Below the pieces are notes generated by a model that saw only the letters and a program-made list of their open reading frames with translations, was not told the DNA's origin and made no database searches. Shown in pieces: positions 17,742-28,311 of a stretch of DNA of 64,000 bases; within the stretch, counting starts at the first letter, position 1; the number at the start of each line of letters is the position of its first letter. The DNA comes from Kumtagia ephedrae. Lineage in GTDB: Bacteria > Pseudomonadota > Alphaproteobacteria > Rhizobiales > Rhizobiaceae. The stretch is taken from positions 62,001 through 126,000 of the forward strand of contig NZ_PXYK01000002.1 of assembly GCF_003012745.1 (NCBI RefSeq), written 5' to 3'. The position numbers were made by a program, and so were the translations under genes.

Positions 17742-19786
17742 TTCAGCCGCTCCCCGACGAGATTGAACCAGTCGTCCACCGTCACCTCGAAACCTTCGGG
17801 CACGTAGACCGTCGTGTCGTACTGCTCGACCACGGCAGGCCCGCGGAAACGGTCGCCGGGGCGAAGCGCCGCGCGCTGCAGGACGGCGCCGGTGACGGCC
17901 CTGCCCTGCTCGTAGATCGGGCGCGACGAGGCCGGCTTGTCGCCGGCCGTCGCGAAGGGGCGCAGGTCATCGAAATTGGGTTTTCGCGTGACACCGACGA
18001 TCTGCACCCGCGCCTCGAGGATACGGATGGGGTTGCTGCGGTCGGCGAAGCCGTAGACCAGCTCGTAGCGGTCGTGGAACCAGCGCTGCAGCGCTTCCAC
18101 CGACAACGGCTCGTCCGGGAACACGACGTTCAGTTCGAAGGACTGGCCGACATAGCAGATGTCGGCCGAGCGGATCAGGTAGGTCTCGGTGACGTCGACC
18201 TGCTGCTTGTCCAGCCAGTCGCGCGCCTCGCCCTCCAGCGTCGCGTAGCAGCCGGCCAGCGTCTCGTCGGCGAGGTCGCGCGCGTCCTGCCACAGGCTGC
18301 GCACGAAGTCGGCGCGCAGATCGGCGACCAGGCAGCCTAGCGCGCAGAGCAGGCCCGGCGTCGGCGGCACCAGCACGCGCCGCATGTTGAGCTCGCGGGC
18401 GAGCATGAAGACATGCGTCGGCCCGGCGGCGCCGTAGGCGAGCAGCGAGAAGTCGCCGGCGTCGACGCCGCGCCGGGCGAGCTGCGGCACCAGCTCGGCA
18501 TAGATGTTGGCGGTCGCCACCTGCAGGATGGCGTCGGCGGTCTCCTCCGGAGTCTTGCCGAGACGCTCGCCCAGCGTCGCCAACGCGGCGCGCGCCTTGT
18601 CGATGTCGAGCTTCATCTCGCCGCCGAGCAGGCCGCCCGGCGCCATGATGCCGAGCACCGCATAGGCATCGGTGACGGTCGGCTCGGTGCCGCCGCGCCC
18701 GTAGCAGGCAGGCCCCGGCCGCGCGCCGGCGCTGCGCGGCCCGACCTTCAGAACGCCCTCCGCGTCGAGCCAGGCGACGGAGCCGCCGCCGGCGCCGATC
18801 GCCGACACGTCGACGGCCGGCAGCAGCACCGGGAAGTCGCCGATGGTGTTCTCGGTGGAATAGGGTATCTCGCCGTCGACGACGGCGATGTCGACGCTGG
18901 TGCCGCCCATGTCCAGCGTGATCAGGCGCTCATCGCCGATCATCCTGCCGATGAAGGCGGCGCCGATGACGCCCGAGGCCGGACCGGACAGCAGCGTCTC
19001 GACCGGCCGCTCGCCGGCGGCCTCGACGCTCATCACCCCGCCGTTCGACTTGGTCGAGAAGATGCGGGTCGCCAGGCCGGCGCGCTTCGTCTTGTCCTCC
19101 AGCGTGTCGAAATAGGTGCGCATGCGGGCGCCGATATAGCCGTTGATGACGCTGACCAGGCAGCGCTCGTATTCGCGCTGCTGCGGCCAGAGGTCGGACG
19201 ACGCGATGACGTAGAGGTCGGGGAACTCCTCCAGGATCCAGGTTTTCGCCTGCTGCTCGTGTGCCGGAAAGCGGTAGGAATGCAGGAAGCAGATGGCGAT
19301 GTTCGAGGCGCCCTGCGCGACGAGGTGACGGGCGGCGGCGAGCACGTCGTCGCGCCGGATCGGCACGACCACCTCGCCGTCCTGCGCCAGCCGCTCGTCC
19401 ACTTCGGCGACGCGGCGGCGCGGCGCCAGCGCGCGCGGACGCGGGAAGAACAGGTCGTTGGCCTTGGGAAGCCGCAGCCGCCGCAGCTCGAGGATGTCGC
19501 GAAAGCCCCTGGTGGTCAGCAGCCCGACCTCGGCGCCGTCGCGCTCCAGGAGCGTGTTCACGCCGAGCGTCGTACCGTGCGAGAAGTAGGCGATTTCGGA
19601 CGCAGCAATGCCGTGGCGGGCATCGAGCTGGTCGAGCCCGGCGATGATCGCGTCTTCCGGGTTCTGGCGATTCGAAGGCACCTTCAGGGCAACGAGCCTG
19701 CCGCTATCCTCCTCCATCAGCAGCACGTCGGTGAACGTGCCGCCGATGTCTACGCCGAGGCGGTAACGCATGGACTTCTGGCTCAT
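17738..19786 (-). CDS. hyuA: Hydantoinase/oxoprolinase family protein (ATP-dependent N-methylhydantoinase alpha subunit)
   Basis: 682 residues with two actin-like ATPase motifs: L-G-V-D-I-G-G-T-F-T-D-V at residues about 9-20 and L-I-T-L-D-M-G-G-T-S-V-D-I near residue 295. Also seen are F-S-H-G-T-T-L-G-V-N-T-L-L-E-R-D and the glycine-rich I-G-A-G-G-G-S-V-A-W. I begin at the ATG at 19786, which has AAGGAG upstream; the reading to 19984 runs into the divergent promoter. First gene of an apparent operon with hyuB, the sulfurtransferase and the DAO oxidoreductase. The divergent SolA-like sarcosine oxidase suggests the substrate is N-methylhydantoin (product N-carbamoylsarcosine, then sarcosine), but 5-oxoproline or hydantoins cannot be excluded. 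Confidence 0.9.
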   Translation of the reverse strand: MSQKSMRYRLGVDIGGTFTDVLLMEEDSGRLVALKVPSNRQNPEDAIIAGLDQLDARHGIAASEIAYFSHGTTLGVNTLLERDGAEVGLLTTRGFRDILELRRLRLPKANDLFFPRPRALAPRRRVAEVDERLAQDGEVVVPIRRDDVLAAARHLVAQGASNIAICFLHSYRFPAHEQQAKTWILEEFPDLYVIASSDLWPQQREYERCLVSVINGYIGARMRTYFDTLEDKTKRAGLATRIFSTKSNGGVMSVEAAGERPVETLLSGPASGVIGAAFIGRMIGDERLITLDMGGTSVDIAVVDGEIPYSTENTIGDFPVLLPAVDVSAIGAGGGSVAWLDAEGVLKVGPRSAGARPGPACYGRGGTEPTVTDAYAVLGIMAPGGLLGGEMKLDIDKARAALATLGERLGKTPEETADAILQVATANIYAELVPQLARRGVDAGDFSLLAYGAAGPTHVFMLARELNMRRVLVPPTPGLLCALGCLVADLRADFVRSLWQDARDLADETLAGCYATLEGEARDWLDKQQVDVTETYLIRSADICYVGQSFELNVVFPDEPLSVEALQRWFHDRYELVYGFADRSNPIRILEARVQIVGVTRKPNFDDLRPFATAGDKPASSRPIYEQGRAVTGAVLQRAALRPGDRFRGPAVVEQYDTTVYVPEGFEVTVDDWFNLVGERLK

Positions 19787-20022
19787 GGCCGGAAACGCTC
19801 CTTCAAACTGCAACGCGCGGCCGGCGGAAGGGCCGCGGCCGCCGCGGGGCCCGGCCCACAGGGCAGCCGGTATCCAGCTCGGGCACGCCTCGTTGCAGCA
19901 GACTTTACCCGCGCGAGCGCAGAATGAAAGGCAAATTGTATCGTATTTCGGATCATTGTTGTGATATTTGGAACTTCGACGCATCGACGACGCCGGCTAT
20001 GACGGAATCCGGGAGCTAGACC
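19787..20022. promoter_or_regulatory. Divergent promoter region of hyuA and the sarcosine-oxidase-like gene
   Basis: 236 bp between divergent starts. An AT-rich core at about 19932-19980 contains TTGTATC (19936-19942), GTATTTCGGATC (19943-19954) and GATATTTGGAAC (19963-19974). The last two are similar 12-mers spaced 20 bp apart, i.e. two helical turns. The 9-mer TATTTGGAA here is the reverse complement of the TTCCAAATA site at 2740. Both flanking genes could be controlled from this region by one regulator. Confidence 0.5.
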
Positions 20023-21186
20023 ATGAAAGACAGCTATACCCATGTGGTCCTCGGGCTTGGCGGGCTTGGCAGCGCCGCCTGCTACTGGCTGTCGCGCCGC
20101 GCCGGCACCGACGTGCTGGGCATCGAGCAGTTCGAGCTCGGCCATGGGCGCGGCGAGTCGCAGGACCATTCGCGCATCATCCGCAAGACCTACCATACCG
20201 TCCCCTATGTGCGGTTCGCCGAGCAGGCCTACGAGGCGTGGGGAACCGTCGAGGAGGACAGCGGCGAGCAGCTCGTGCTGAAGACCGGGGAGCTGAATTT
20301 CTGGCCGCCGAAGACGACGCTCGACGAAGCCGCCTACAACGAGAGCATGGCGGCATGCGGCGTGCCCTATGACATCCTCGACGCGGCGGAGCTGCGGCGA
20401 CGCTTTCCGCAATTCCGCTTCGACGGCGACATCCATGCCGTCTACCAGCCCGACGGCGGGCTCGTCGGCGCCATCAAGGCGAACGAGGCGCATCGCCGCC
20501 TCGCGCTGCGCAACGGCGCCACCCTTCTCGACAACATGCCGGTGAAGCAGATCCGCCCGGTCAACGGCGGCTACGAGATATCGGCGGGCGGACGGATTTT
20601 TTCGGCGGAGAAGATCGTCGTCGCCGGCGGCCCGTGGACGAACCGGCTGCTCGCCCATTTCGGCCTGGAACTGCCGCTGAAGGTCACGCACGAGCAGGTG
20701 ACCTATGTCGACAGCCCGCATCTGCAGGAATTTTCGCCCGACCGTTTCCCGGTATGGATATGGATGATCCACGACAATTATTACGGCTTTCCAGTCTATG
20801 GCGCCGCGGGGGTCAAGATCGCGAAGGACCGCTTTTCCCCCACCGATACGGACAGCCGCGGCTTCGATCCGGACGCCGGTAACGAGCGGGACGTGCTGCG
20901 CTTCCTCGAAGACCACATACCGAGGGCGGCCGGCCCGGTGCTCTACACCAAGACCTGCCTGCTCACCCACACGCCGGACGCGGACTTCGTGCTCGACCGC
21001 ATCCCCGGCCATCCGAACTGCGTCTGCGCCGTCGGCGCCACGCACGCCTTCAAGTTTGCGTCCGTCATCGGCCGCACCCTGTCGGAGCTTTTGATCGACG
21101 GGCAGACCCCCGCCGACATCTCCGCCTTCCGCTTCGACCGGGCGGCGCTATCGCTGCCGGGTGTGTGGAACCTGCCGGAAAGCTAG
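20023..21186 (+). CDS. solA: Monomeric sarcosine oxidase / N-methyltryptophan oxidase-like flavoprotein
   Basis: 387 residues, the usual length for monomeric sarcosine oxidase. The N-terminus has the FAD motif V-V-L-G-L-G-G-L-G-S-A-A and then G-R-G-E-S-Q-D-H-S-R-I-I-R, which in the family contributes flavin-contacting Arg residues. Cys312 in T-K-T-C-L-L-T-H-T-P-D lies where the family attaches FAD covalently, and A-T-H-A-F-K-F-A-S replaces the usual G-H-G-F-K-F motif, so the active-site Lys is kept. The enzyme oxidatively demethylates N-methyl amino acids, releasing formaldehyde and H2O2. The start follows GGGAGCTAG. It is divergent from hyuA, consistent with sarcosine as substrate; the gene symbol reflects family only. 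Confidence 0.87.
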   Translation: MKDSYTHVVLGLGGLGSAACYWLSRRAGTDVLGIEQFELGHGRGESQDHSRIIRKTYHTVPYVRFAEQAYEAWGTVEEDSGEQLVLKTGELNFWPPKTTLDEAAYNESMAACGVPYDILDAAELRRRFPQFRFDGDIHAVYQPDGGLVGAIKANEAHRRLALRNGATLLDNMPVKQIRPVNGGYEISAGGRIFSAEKIVVAGGPWTNRLLAHFGLELPLKVTHEQVTYVDSPHLQEFSPDRFPVWIWMIHDNYYGFPVYGAAGVKIAKDRFSPTDTDSRGFDPDAGNERDVLRFLEDHIPRAAGPVLYTKTCLLTHTPDADFVLDRIPGHPNCVCAVGATHAFKFASVIGRTLSELLIDGQTPADISAFRFDRAALSLPGVWNLPES

Positions 21187-21226
21187 CTCGAAAGCCCTGA
21201 ACTCCGACCTTTGAAGTTTCTCGCGA

Positions 21227-21389
21227 GCCCCCCTCTCCGTCTCGCCCTTCGGGCTCGACACCTCTCCCCACATTCGTGGGGGCGAGGAACCCAGGCTGGA
21301 GAGGCGCCGGCATCGCGGTAGCGGTTCCTCGCCCCCACGAATGTGGGGGAGAGGTGTCGAGCCCGAAGGGCGAGACGGAGAGGGGGGCG
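21227..21389. repeat. Long near-perfect inverted repeat (intergenic palindrome)
   Basis: Arms of about 66 bp (21227-21292 and 21323-21389) are reverse complements with one single-base length difference, separated by a 30-bp spacer. Each arm itself contains smaller hairpins (a CGCCCTTCGGGCTCG stem-loop and CCCCCAC/GTGGGGG). It lies between the convergent oxidase and AhpD-like genes and could end transcription from both sides. It has the look of the short GC-rich intergenic palindromes frequent in rhizobial genomes. Confidence 0.9.
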
Positions 21390-21469
21390 CTTCACTCGTC
21401 AGAGCTTGAGTTGAAAGGCTCGCCTCGTCTGCCGTACCGAAGCTAGACCTGCTCGGCGCTTCGCCACCA

Positions 21470-22030
21470 TCAGGCAGCGTTCGCCTTGGCGCCGGCAATA
21501 TCGGCCGCCGGCAGCAGGTCGTCGTCGATCGGAATGCCGAGCGTGGTGTTCAGCCGGTTGGTCGCAAGCATCGCCGAGCCGTAGGCGACGACCTCCACGA
21601 CGGTTTCCGCACCGTATCTGGCTTCCAGCAACTTCAGCGCGGCCGGCGGCGTGGCCTTGTGCGCGACCGGCTCGCCTGCGATGCGATGGGCGATCTCGAT
21701 CAGCGCCGCCTCGTCGTCGGTCGGCACGTAGCCGTCGGGATCTACGCCGTGCGCCTTGAGCGCGCGGCGGAAATAGAGCGAGCACAGCAGGCAGTGCGAA
21801 TCCTCCGAGATCGCCAGCGAGAACACGTCGACGGCGCGCGCGCCGAGGCGCGAGCGCAGGCTCTCCTTGAGCGGCAGCACCGCGCCGAACAGGCGAAACG
21901 CCGGCGCCGAATGCAGCAGCACACCCTTCATGTTGGTGACCCGCCCTACCCGCTCCTGCTCAGCCCTTGCCAGTCCGGCAAGCTCCGCCGGAGCGTCGGG
22001 GGAATGCCAATCGAAGGAGGAAACGGACAT
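21470..22030 (-). CDS. Carboxymuconolactone decarboxylase/AhpD-like family protein
   Basis: The 186-residue helical protein contains the AhpD-type redox motif C80-L-L-C83 preceded by E-D-S-H (E-D-S-H-C-L-L-C), as in alkylhydroperoxidase D and peroxidase-related CMD proteins. A second partial CMD-like segment follows (A-L-I-E-I-A-H-R-I and V-V-E-V-V-A-Y-G-S-A-M-L-A-T-N-R-L-N). Probable role: thiol-dependent peroxide or hydroperoxide reduction, perhaps coping with H2O2 from the neighbouring oxidase (inference). Upstream sequence has only a weak ribosome binding site. It is monocistronic by spacing. Confidence 0.82.
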   Translation of the reverse strand: MSVSSFDWHSPDAPAELAGLARAEQERVGRVTNMKGVLLHSAPAFRLFGAVLPLKESLRSRLGARAVDVFSLAISEDSHCLLCSLYFRRALKAHGVDPDGYVPTDDEAALIEIAHRIAGEPVAHKATPPAALKLLEARYGAETVVEVVAYGSAMLATNRLNTTLGIPIDDDLLPAADIAGAKANAA

Positions 22031-22208
22031 GGGGAGCTACTCTTGGGTTGTATTCCGGACGGCCGCGGAGAGCCGTCCGAACGCCTGACATCGCCCCGAA
22101 ATAAGACAAGCGCTTGCGAATGTGAAGGTTTCCGCCTCGGATTATCCATGGCCCAGAAGTGACCCGCGCCTGCTTCGCCTTGGCCGCCGGAACGGCTCCG
22201 GACGCGCG

Positions 22209-24341
22209 TCACATGTTGCGGCGCCTGCCCTCCAGAAGGTCGAGCACGCCGCGCGCCGCGTCGAGCACGTTGGTGCCCGGTCCGAACACCGCGGCGACGC
22301 CGTGATCGAGCAGATATTGGTAGTCCTGCCGCGGGACGACGCCGCCGACCACCACGACGACGTCCTTCGCGCCGTGCGCCTTCAGCGCCTCGACAAGCTG
22401 CGGCGCCAGCGTCTTGTGGCCAGCCGCCAGCGACGACATGCCGACCACATGCACCTCCGCGCCTATCGCCAGGTCGGCCGCCTCCTGCGGCGTCTGGAAA
22501 AGCGGGCCGGCGATCACCTCGAAGCCGATGTCGCCGAAGGCAGACGCGATGACCTTGGCGCCACGGTCGTGGCCGTCCTGGCCGAGCTTGGCGACGAGCA
22601 GCCGCGGCGGCTCGCCGAGCACGGACGCGACATGCCGCAGCCGCGTCACCAGCGTCTCGTATTCCGGCTCGCCGGCATAGGACTGGCCGTAGACCTTGCG
22701 CACCACCTTCGGCACGGCCGAATGATCGCCGAAGACTGTTCGCATGGCATCTGATATCTCGCCGAGCGTGGCGCGCGCCCGGGCGGCCTCGACCGCGGCC
22801 TCGAGCAGGTTGCCCGCGCCGCCGGCCGCGACCTCGGCGAGCGCGGCAAGGGCTGCCTCGACCCGCGCGGGGTCGCGCCGGCGCTTTGTCTGCTCGATGC
22901 GGGCGACCTGCGCCTCGCGCACCGCCTTGTTGTCGATGTCGAGGATGTCGATCCGGTCTTCCTGTTCGAGCCGGTACTTGTTGACGCCGACGATGACCTC
23001 GTCGCCGCGATCGACGGCCGCCTGGCGGCGGGTCGCCGCCTCCTCGATCAGGCGCTTCGGCAGGCCGTCGTTGACGGCCTTGGTCATGCCGCCCATCGCC
23101 TCGATCTCCTCGATCAGCGCCCACGCCTTTTCGGCGAGCTCGCCGGTCAGGCTCTCGACGTAGTAGGAACCGGCGAGCGGGTCGACCACCCGGGTCACGC
23201 CGGTCTCGTGCTGCAGGATGAGCTGCGTGTTGCGGGCGATGCGCGCCGAAAATTCCGTCGGCAGCGCGATCGCCTCGTCGAAGGAATTGGTGTGCAGGCT
23301 CTGCGTGCCGCCGAGTGCGGCGCTCATCGCCTCGAAGGCGGTGCGCACGATGTTGTTGTAAGGATCCTGCTCCTGCAAGGACACGCCAGAAGTCTGGCAG
23401 TGCGTGCGCAGCATCAGCGACGACGCCTTCTTCGGCGAAAACTCCTCCATGATGCGCGTCCACAACAGCCGCGCCGCGCGCAGTTTCGCCGCCTCCATGA
23501 AGAAATTCATGCCGACGGCGAAGAAAAACGACAGGCGCCCGGCGAAATCGTCGACATCGAGGCCCTTTTTCAGCGCCGCCCGCACATATTCGCGCCCGTC
23601 GGCCAGCGTGAAGGCCAGCTCCTGCACCAGCGTCGCCCCGGCCTCCTGCATGTGATAGCCGGAGATCGAGATGGAGTTGAACTTCGGCATCTCCTTCGCC
23701 GTATAGGCGATGATGTCGGCGACGATGCGCATCGACGGTTCCGGCGGGTAGATGTAGGTGTTGCGGACCATGAACTCCTTGAGCACGTCGTTCTGGATGG
23801 TCCCGGAAAGCTTTTCGCGCGAGACGCCCTGCTCCTCGCCGGCGACGATGAAATTCGCCAGGATCGGGATCACCGCGCCATTCATGGTCATCGACACCGA
23901 CACCTGGTCGAGCGGGATGCCGTCGAACAGGATCTTCATGTCCTCGACCGAATCGATCGCCACGCCGGCCTTGCCGACGTCGCCCTCGACGCGCGGATGA
24001 TCGCTGTCGTAGCCGCGGTGAGTGGCGAGGTCGAAGGCAACCGACACGCCCTGCTGCCCGGCGGCGAGCGCCTTGCGGTAGAAGGCGTTGGAGGCCTCCG
24101 CCGTCGAGAACCCGGCATATTGGCGGATCGTCCACGGCCGGCCGGCATACATGGTTGCGCGCGGCCCGCGCACGAAGGGTTTTTCGCCCGGCATGCTGCC
24201 GAGATGGTCGACGCCGGCAAGATCCTCGGCGGTGTAGAGCGGCTTGACGGCGATGCCCTCCGGCGTCTGCCAGACGAGCTTTTGCGGGTCTGCCCTGATC
24301 TCCTTCTCGGCGAGGGCGCGCCACCTTTCGAGATCGGTCAT
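22209..24341 (-). CDS. scpA: Methylmalonyl-CoA mutase, large subunit
   Basis: 710 residues, matching single-polypeptide bacterial and mitochondrial methylmalonyl-CoA mutases. The catalytic barrel shows [14 protein letters not shown] and [13 protein letters not shown]; the C-terminal cobalamin domain has D-G-H591-D-R-G, the lower-axial-ligand motif DxHxxG, followed by G-D-I-G-F-E-V and VVVGG. It converts methylmalonyl-CoA to succinyl-CoA with adenosylcobalamin. The ATG at 24341 fits the family N-terminus. It follows pccB-pccA on the same strand after a roughly 200-bp palindrome-bearing gap, forming the propionyl-CoA to succinyl-CoA route; methylmalonyl-CoA epimerase is not in the window. Confidence 0.95.
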   Translation of the reverse strand: MTDLERWRALAEKEIRADPQKLVWQTPEGIAVKPLYTAEDLAGVDHLGSMPGEKPFVRGPRATMYAGRPWTIRQYAGFSTAEASNAFYRKALAAGQQGVSVAFDLATHRGYDSDHPRVEGDVGKAGVAIDSVEDMKILFDGIPLDQVSVSMTMNGAVIPILANFIVAGEEQGVSREKLSGTIQNDVLKEFMVRNTYIYPPEPSMRIVADIIAYTAKEMPKFNSISISGYHMQEAGATLVQELAFTLADGREYVRAALKKGLDVDDFAGRLSFFFAVGMNFFMEAAKLRAARLLWTRIMEEFSPKKASSLMLRTHCQTSGVSLQEQDPYNNIVRTAFEAMSAALGGTQSLHTNSFDEAIALPTEFSARIARNTQLILQHETGVTRVVDPLAGSYYVESLTGELAEKAWALIEEIEAMGGMTKAVNDGLPKRLIEEAATRRQAAVDRGDEVIVGVNKYRLEQEDRIDILDIDNKAVREAQVARIEQTKRRRDPARVEAALAALAEVAAGGAGNLLEAAVEAARARATLGEISDAMRTVFGDHSAVPKVVRKVYGQSYAGEPEYETLVTRLRHVASVLGEPPRLLVAKLGQDGHDRGAKVIASAFGDIGFEVIAGPLFQTPQEAADLAIGAEVHVVGMSSLAAGHKTLAPQLVEALKAHGAKDVVVVVGGVVPRQDYQYLLDHGVAAVFGPGTNVLDAARGVLDLLEGRRRNM

Positions 24342-24367
24342 GCGGAGCGCCTCCGGCCGGGCGCCGA

Positions 24368-24521
24368 TCCCTCCCCCTTGAGGGGAGGGTGGCTCGCGCA
24401 GCGAGCCGGGTGGGGTCGCTTCGGCAGTGCTCGACCCAATTCGTTCAGTGACGCCGAGCGGGAGGAGAGGACCCCACCCGGCCGGACTTCGTCCGGCCAC
24501 CCTCCCCTCGAGGGGGAGGGA
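24368..24521. repeat. Long inverted repeat between pccA and scpA
   Basis: Arms at 24368-24417 and 24470-24521 pair over their outer C/G-rich parts (CCCTCCCCC... and ...GGGGGAGGG) and inner GGGTGGGGTC/GACCCCACCC, while the mid-arm stem-loops differ in sequence yet each is self-complementary (GGCTCGCGCAGCGAGCC on one side, GGCCGGACTTCGTCCGGCC on the other). Spacer about 52 bp. The outer core recurs as a solitary copy at 51171-51192. It sits inside what otherwise looks like one operon and may attenuate or process the transcript. Confidence 0.85.
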
Positions 24522-24540
24522 ACGCCAATCGCTGCGGCCA

Positions 24541-26544
<2,004 letters not shown>

Positions 26545-26553
26545 GTCAGGCCC

Positions 26554-28086
26554 TCATAGCGGCATGGTGTCGTGCTTCTTCCAGCGCTGCTCGGCCGTCT
26601 TGCCGCGCAGCGCTGCGAAGGCCCGGGCGATGCGCCGGCGCGAGGAATGCGGCATGATCACCTCGTCGATGAAGCCGCGCTCGGCCGCCACGAACGGATT
26701 GGCGAAACGCTCCTCGTAGTCCTGCGTGCGCCGCGCGATCTTCTCCGCATCACCGAGTTCCGAGCGGTAGAGGATCTCGGTCGCGCCCTTGGCGCCCATC
26801 ACGGCGATCTCGGCGCTGGGCCAGGCATAGTTGACGTCGGCGCCGATGTGTTTCGACGCCATCACGTCATAGGCGCCGCCATAGGCTTTCCGCGTGATCA
26901 GCGTCACCATCGGCACGGTCGCCTGGCTGTAGGCGAACAGGAGCTTCGCGCCGTGCTTGATGACGCCGCCATATTCCTGGGCAGTGCCGGGCAGGAAGCC
27001 GGGCACGTCGACCAGCGTCAGGATCGGGATCGAGAAGGCGTCGCAGAAGCGCACGAAGCGCGCCGCCTTGCGCGAGGAATCGATGTCGAGGCAGCCGGCC
27101 AGCACCATCGGCTGGTTGGCGACGACACCGACGGTCTGGCCCTCGATGCGCAGGAAGCCGGTGACGATGTTTTTGGCATAGGCTTCCTGGATCTCGAAGA
27201 AGTCGCCCTCGTCGGCGATCGCCAGGATCAGTTCCTTCATGTCGTAGGGCTTGTTGGCGCTGTCGGGGACCAGCGTGTCCAGCCGCATCTCCAGCCGCGA
27301 CGGATCGTCGAAGAACGGCCGGACGGGCGGCTTCTCGCGGTTGTTCAGCGGCAGGAAGTCGAACAGCTTGCGGATCGCCTCCAGTGTCTCGACGTCGTTC
27401 TCGAAGGCGCCGTCGGCGACCGAGGATTTCTGCGTGTGCGTGCGCGCGCCGCCGAGTTCCTCCGCCGTGACGATCTCGTTGGTGACGGTCTTCACCACGT
27501 CGGGACCGGTGACGAACATGTAGGAGGAGTCGCGCACCATGAAGATGAAGTCGGTCATGGCCGGCGAATAGACGGCGCCGCCGGCGCAGGGCCCCATGAT
27601 CACCGAGATCTGCGGGACGACGCCAGAGGCGTCGACGTTGCGCCTGAACACCTCTGCGTAGCCGGCCAGCGAATCCACGCCCTCCTGGATGCGCGCTCCG
27701 CCGGAATCGTTGAGGCCGATGACAGGCGCCCCGTTGCGCACGGCCATGTCCATGATCTTGCAGATCTTCCTGGCGTGCGTCTCCGACAGCGAGCCGCCGA
27801 GCACGGTGAAATCCTGCGAGAACACGTAGACAAGGCGGCCGTTGATGGTGCCCCAGCCGGTCACCACGCCGTCGCCGGCAATCTTCTGCCCGGCCATGCC
27901 GAACTCGGTCGCCCGGTGCGTGACGTACATGTCGTATTCCTCGAACGAGCCCTCGTCGAGCAGCACGTCGATACGTTCGCGGGCGGTCAGCTTGCCCTTG
28001 GCGTGCTGGGCGTCGATGCGCTTCTGCCCGCCGCCGAGGCGGGCCTCGGCCCGCCGCTGCTCGAGCTGCTCGATGACGGCGCGCAT
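26554..28086 (-). CDS. pccB: Propionyl-CoA carboxylase, carboxyltransferase (beta) subunit
   Basis: 510 residues. Typical PccB motifs include the N-terminus [17 protein letters not shown], then [11 protein letters not shown] (acyl-CoA oxyanion hole), [12 protein letters not shown] and the C-terminal [11 protein letters not shown]. It transfers the carboxyl group from biotin to propionyl-CoA, giving methylmalonyl-CoA. First gene of the pccB-pccA-scpA cluster and divergent from the ScfR-like regulator, with the shared intergenic region carrying TTTGC-rich putative operators. Confidence 0.95.
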   Translation of the reverse strand: MRAVIEQLEQRRAEARLGGGQKRIDAQHAKGKLTARERIDVLLDEGSFEEYDMYVTHRATEFGMAGQKIAGDGVVTGWGTINGRLVYVFSQDFTVLGGSLSETHARKICKIMDMAVRNGAPVIGLNDSGGARIQEGVDSLAGYAEVFRRNVDASGVVPQISVIMGPCAGGAVYSPAMTDFIFMVRDSSYMFVTGPDVVKTVTNEIVTAEELGGARTHTQKSSVADGAFENDVETLEAIRKLFDFLPLNNREKPPVRPFFDDPSRLEMRLDTLVPDSANKPYDMKELILAIADEGDFFEIQEAYAKNIVTGFLRIEGQTVGVVANQPMVLAGCLDIDSSRKAARFVRFCDAFSIPILTLVDVPGFLPGTAQEYGGVIKHGAKLLFAYSQATVPMVTLITRKAYGGAYDVMASKHIGADVNYAWPSAEIAVMGAKGATEILYRSELGDAEKIARRTQDYEERFANPFVAAERGFIDEVIMPHSSRRRIARAFAALRGKTAEQRWKKHDTMPL

Positions 28087-28271
28087 CAGCGGCCGGCCCT
28101 CGGCCCGGGCGCCTGCCCGGCCGTCGGAACGACCACTGCGAGCGGCACCGCCACACCCCCGATGGCGAATGCGTCATACAAGCTCACTGGCGGCCCTCCG
28201 TAACTCCCGGTCACGGTTGCCCCTAACGCCAAACCGCTCGCATCAGAACGCTTGAACAGGTGCAAAAGCGT

Positions 28272-28311
28272 GGTGTATAAAGTTGCAAACTTCACTTTGC
28301 GAATTTGCGAC
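28272..28311. promoter_or_regulatory. Putative RamB/ScfR-type operator in the pccB-scfR intergenic region
   Basis: The region just before the regulator start contains AAAGTTGCAAACTT (28280-28293) and, 3 bp on, CTTTGCGAATTTGCG (28295-28309), giving several copies of the T-T-G-C-A-A / T-T-T-G-C half-site. The known Corynebacterium RamB site is built on A-A-C-T-T-T-G-C-A-A-A, which this resembles on both strands. TATA-like sequence (28275-28279) overlaps it. Autoregulation and control of divergent pccB are therefore likely but inferred. Confidence 0.45.

Noticed and set aside
21227-21389. CRISPR or insertion-sequence ends
   Set aside because: Only two inverted arms, no repeated spacers, no transposase inside; it is a palindromic intergenic element.
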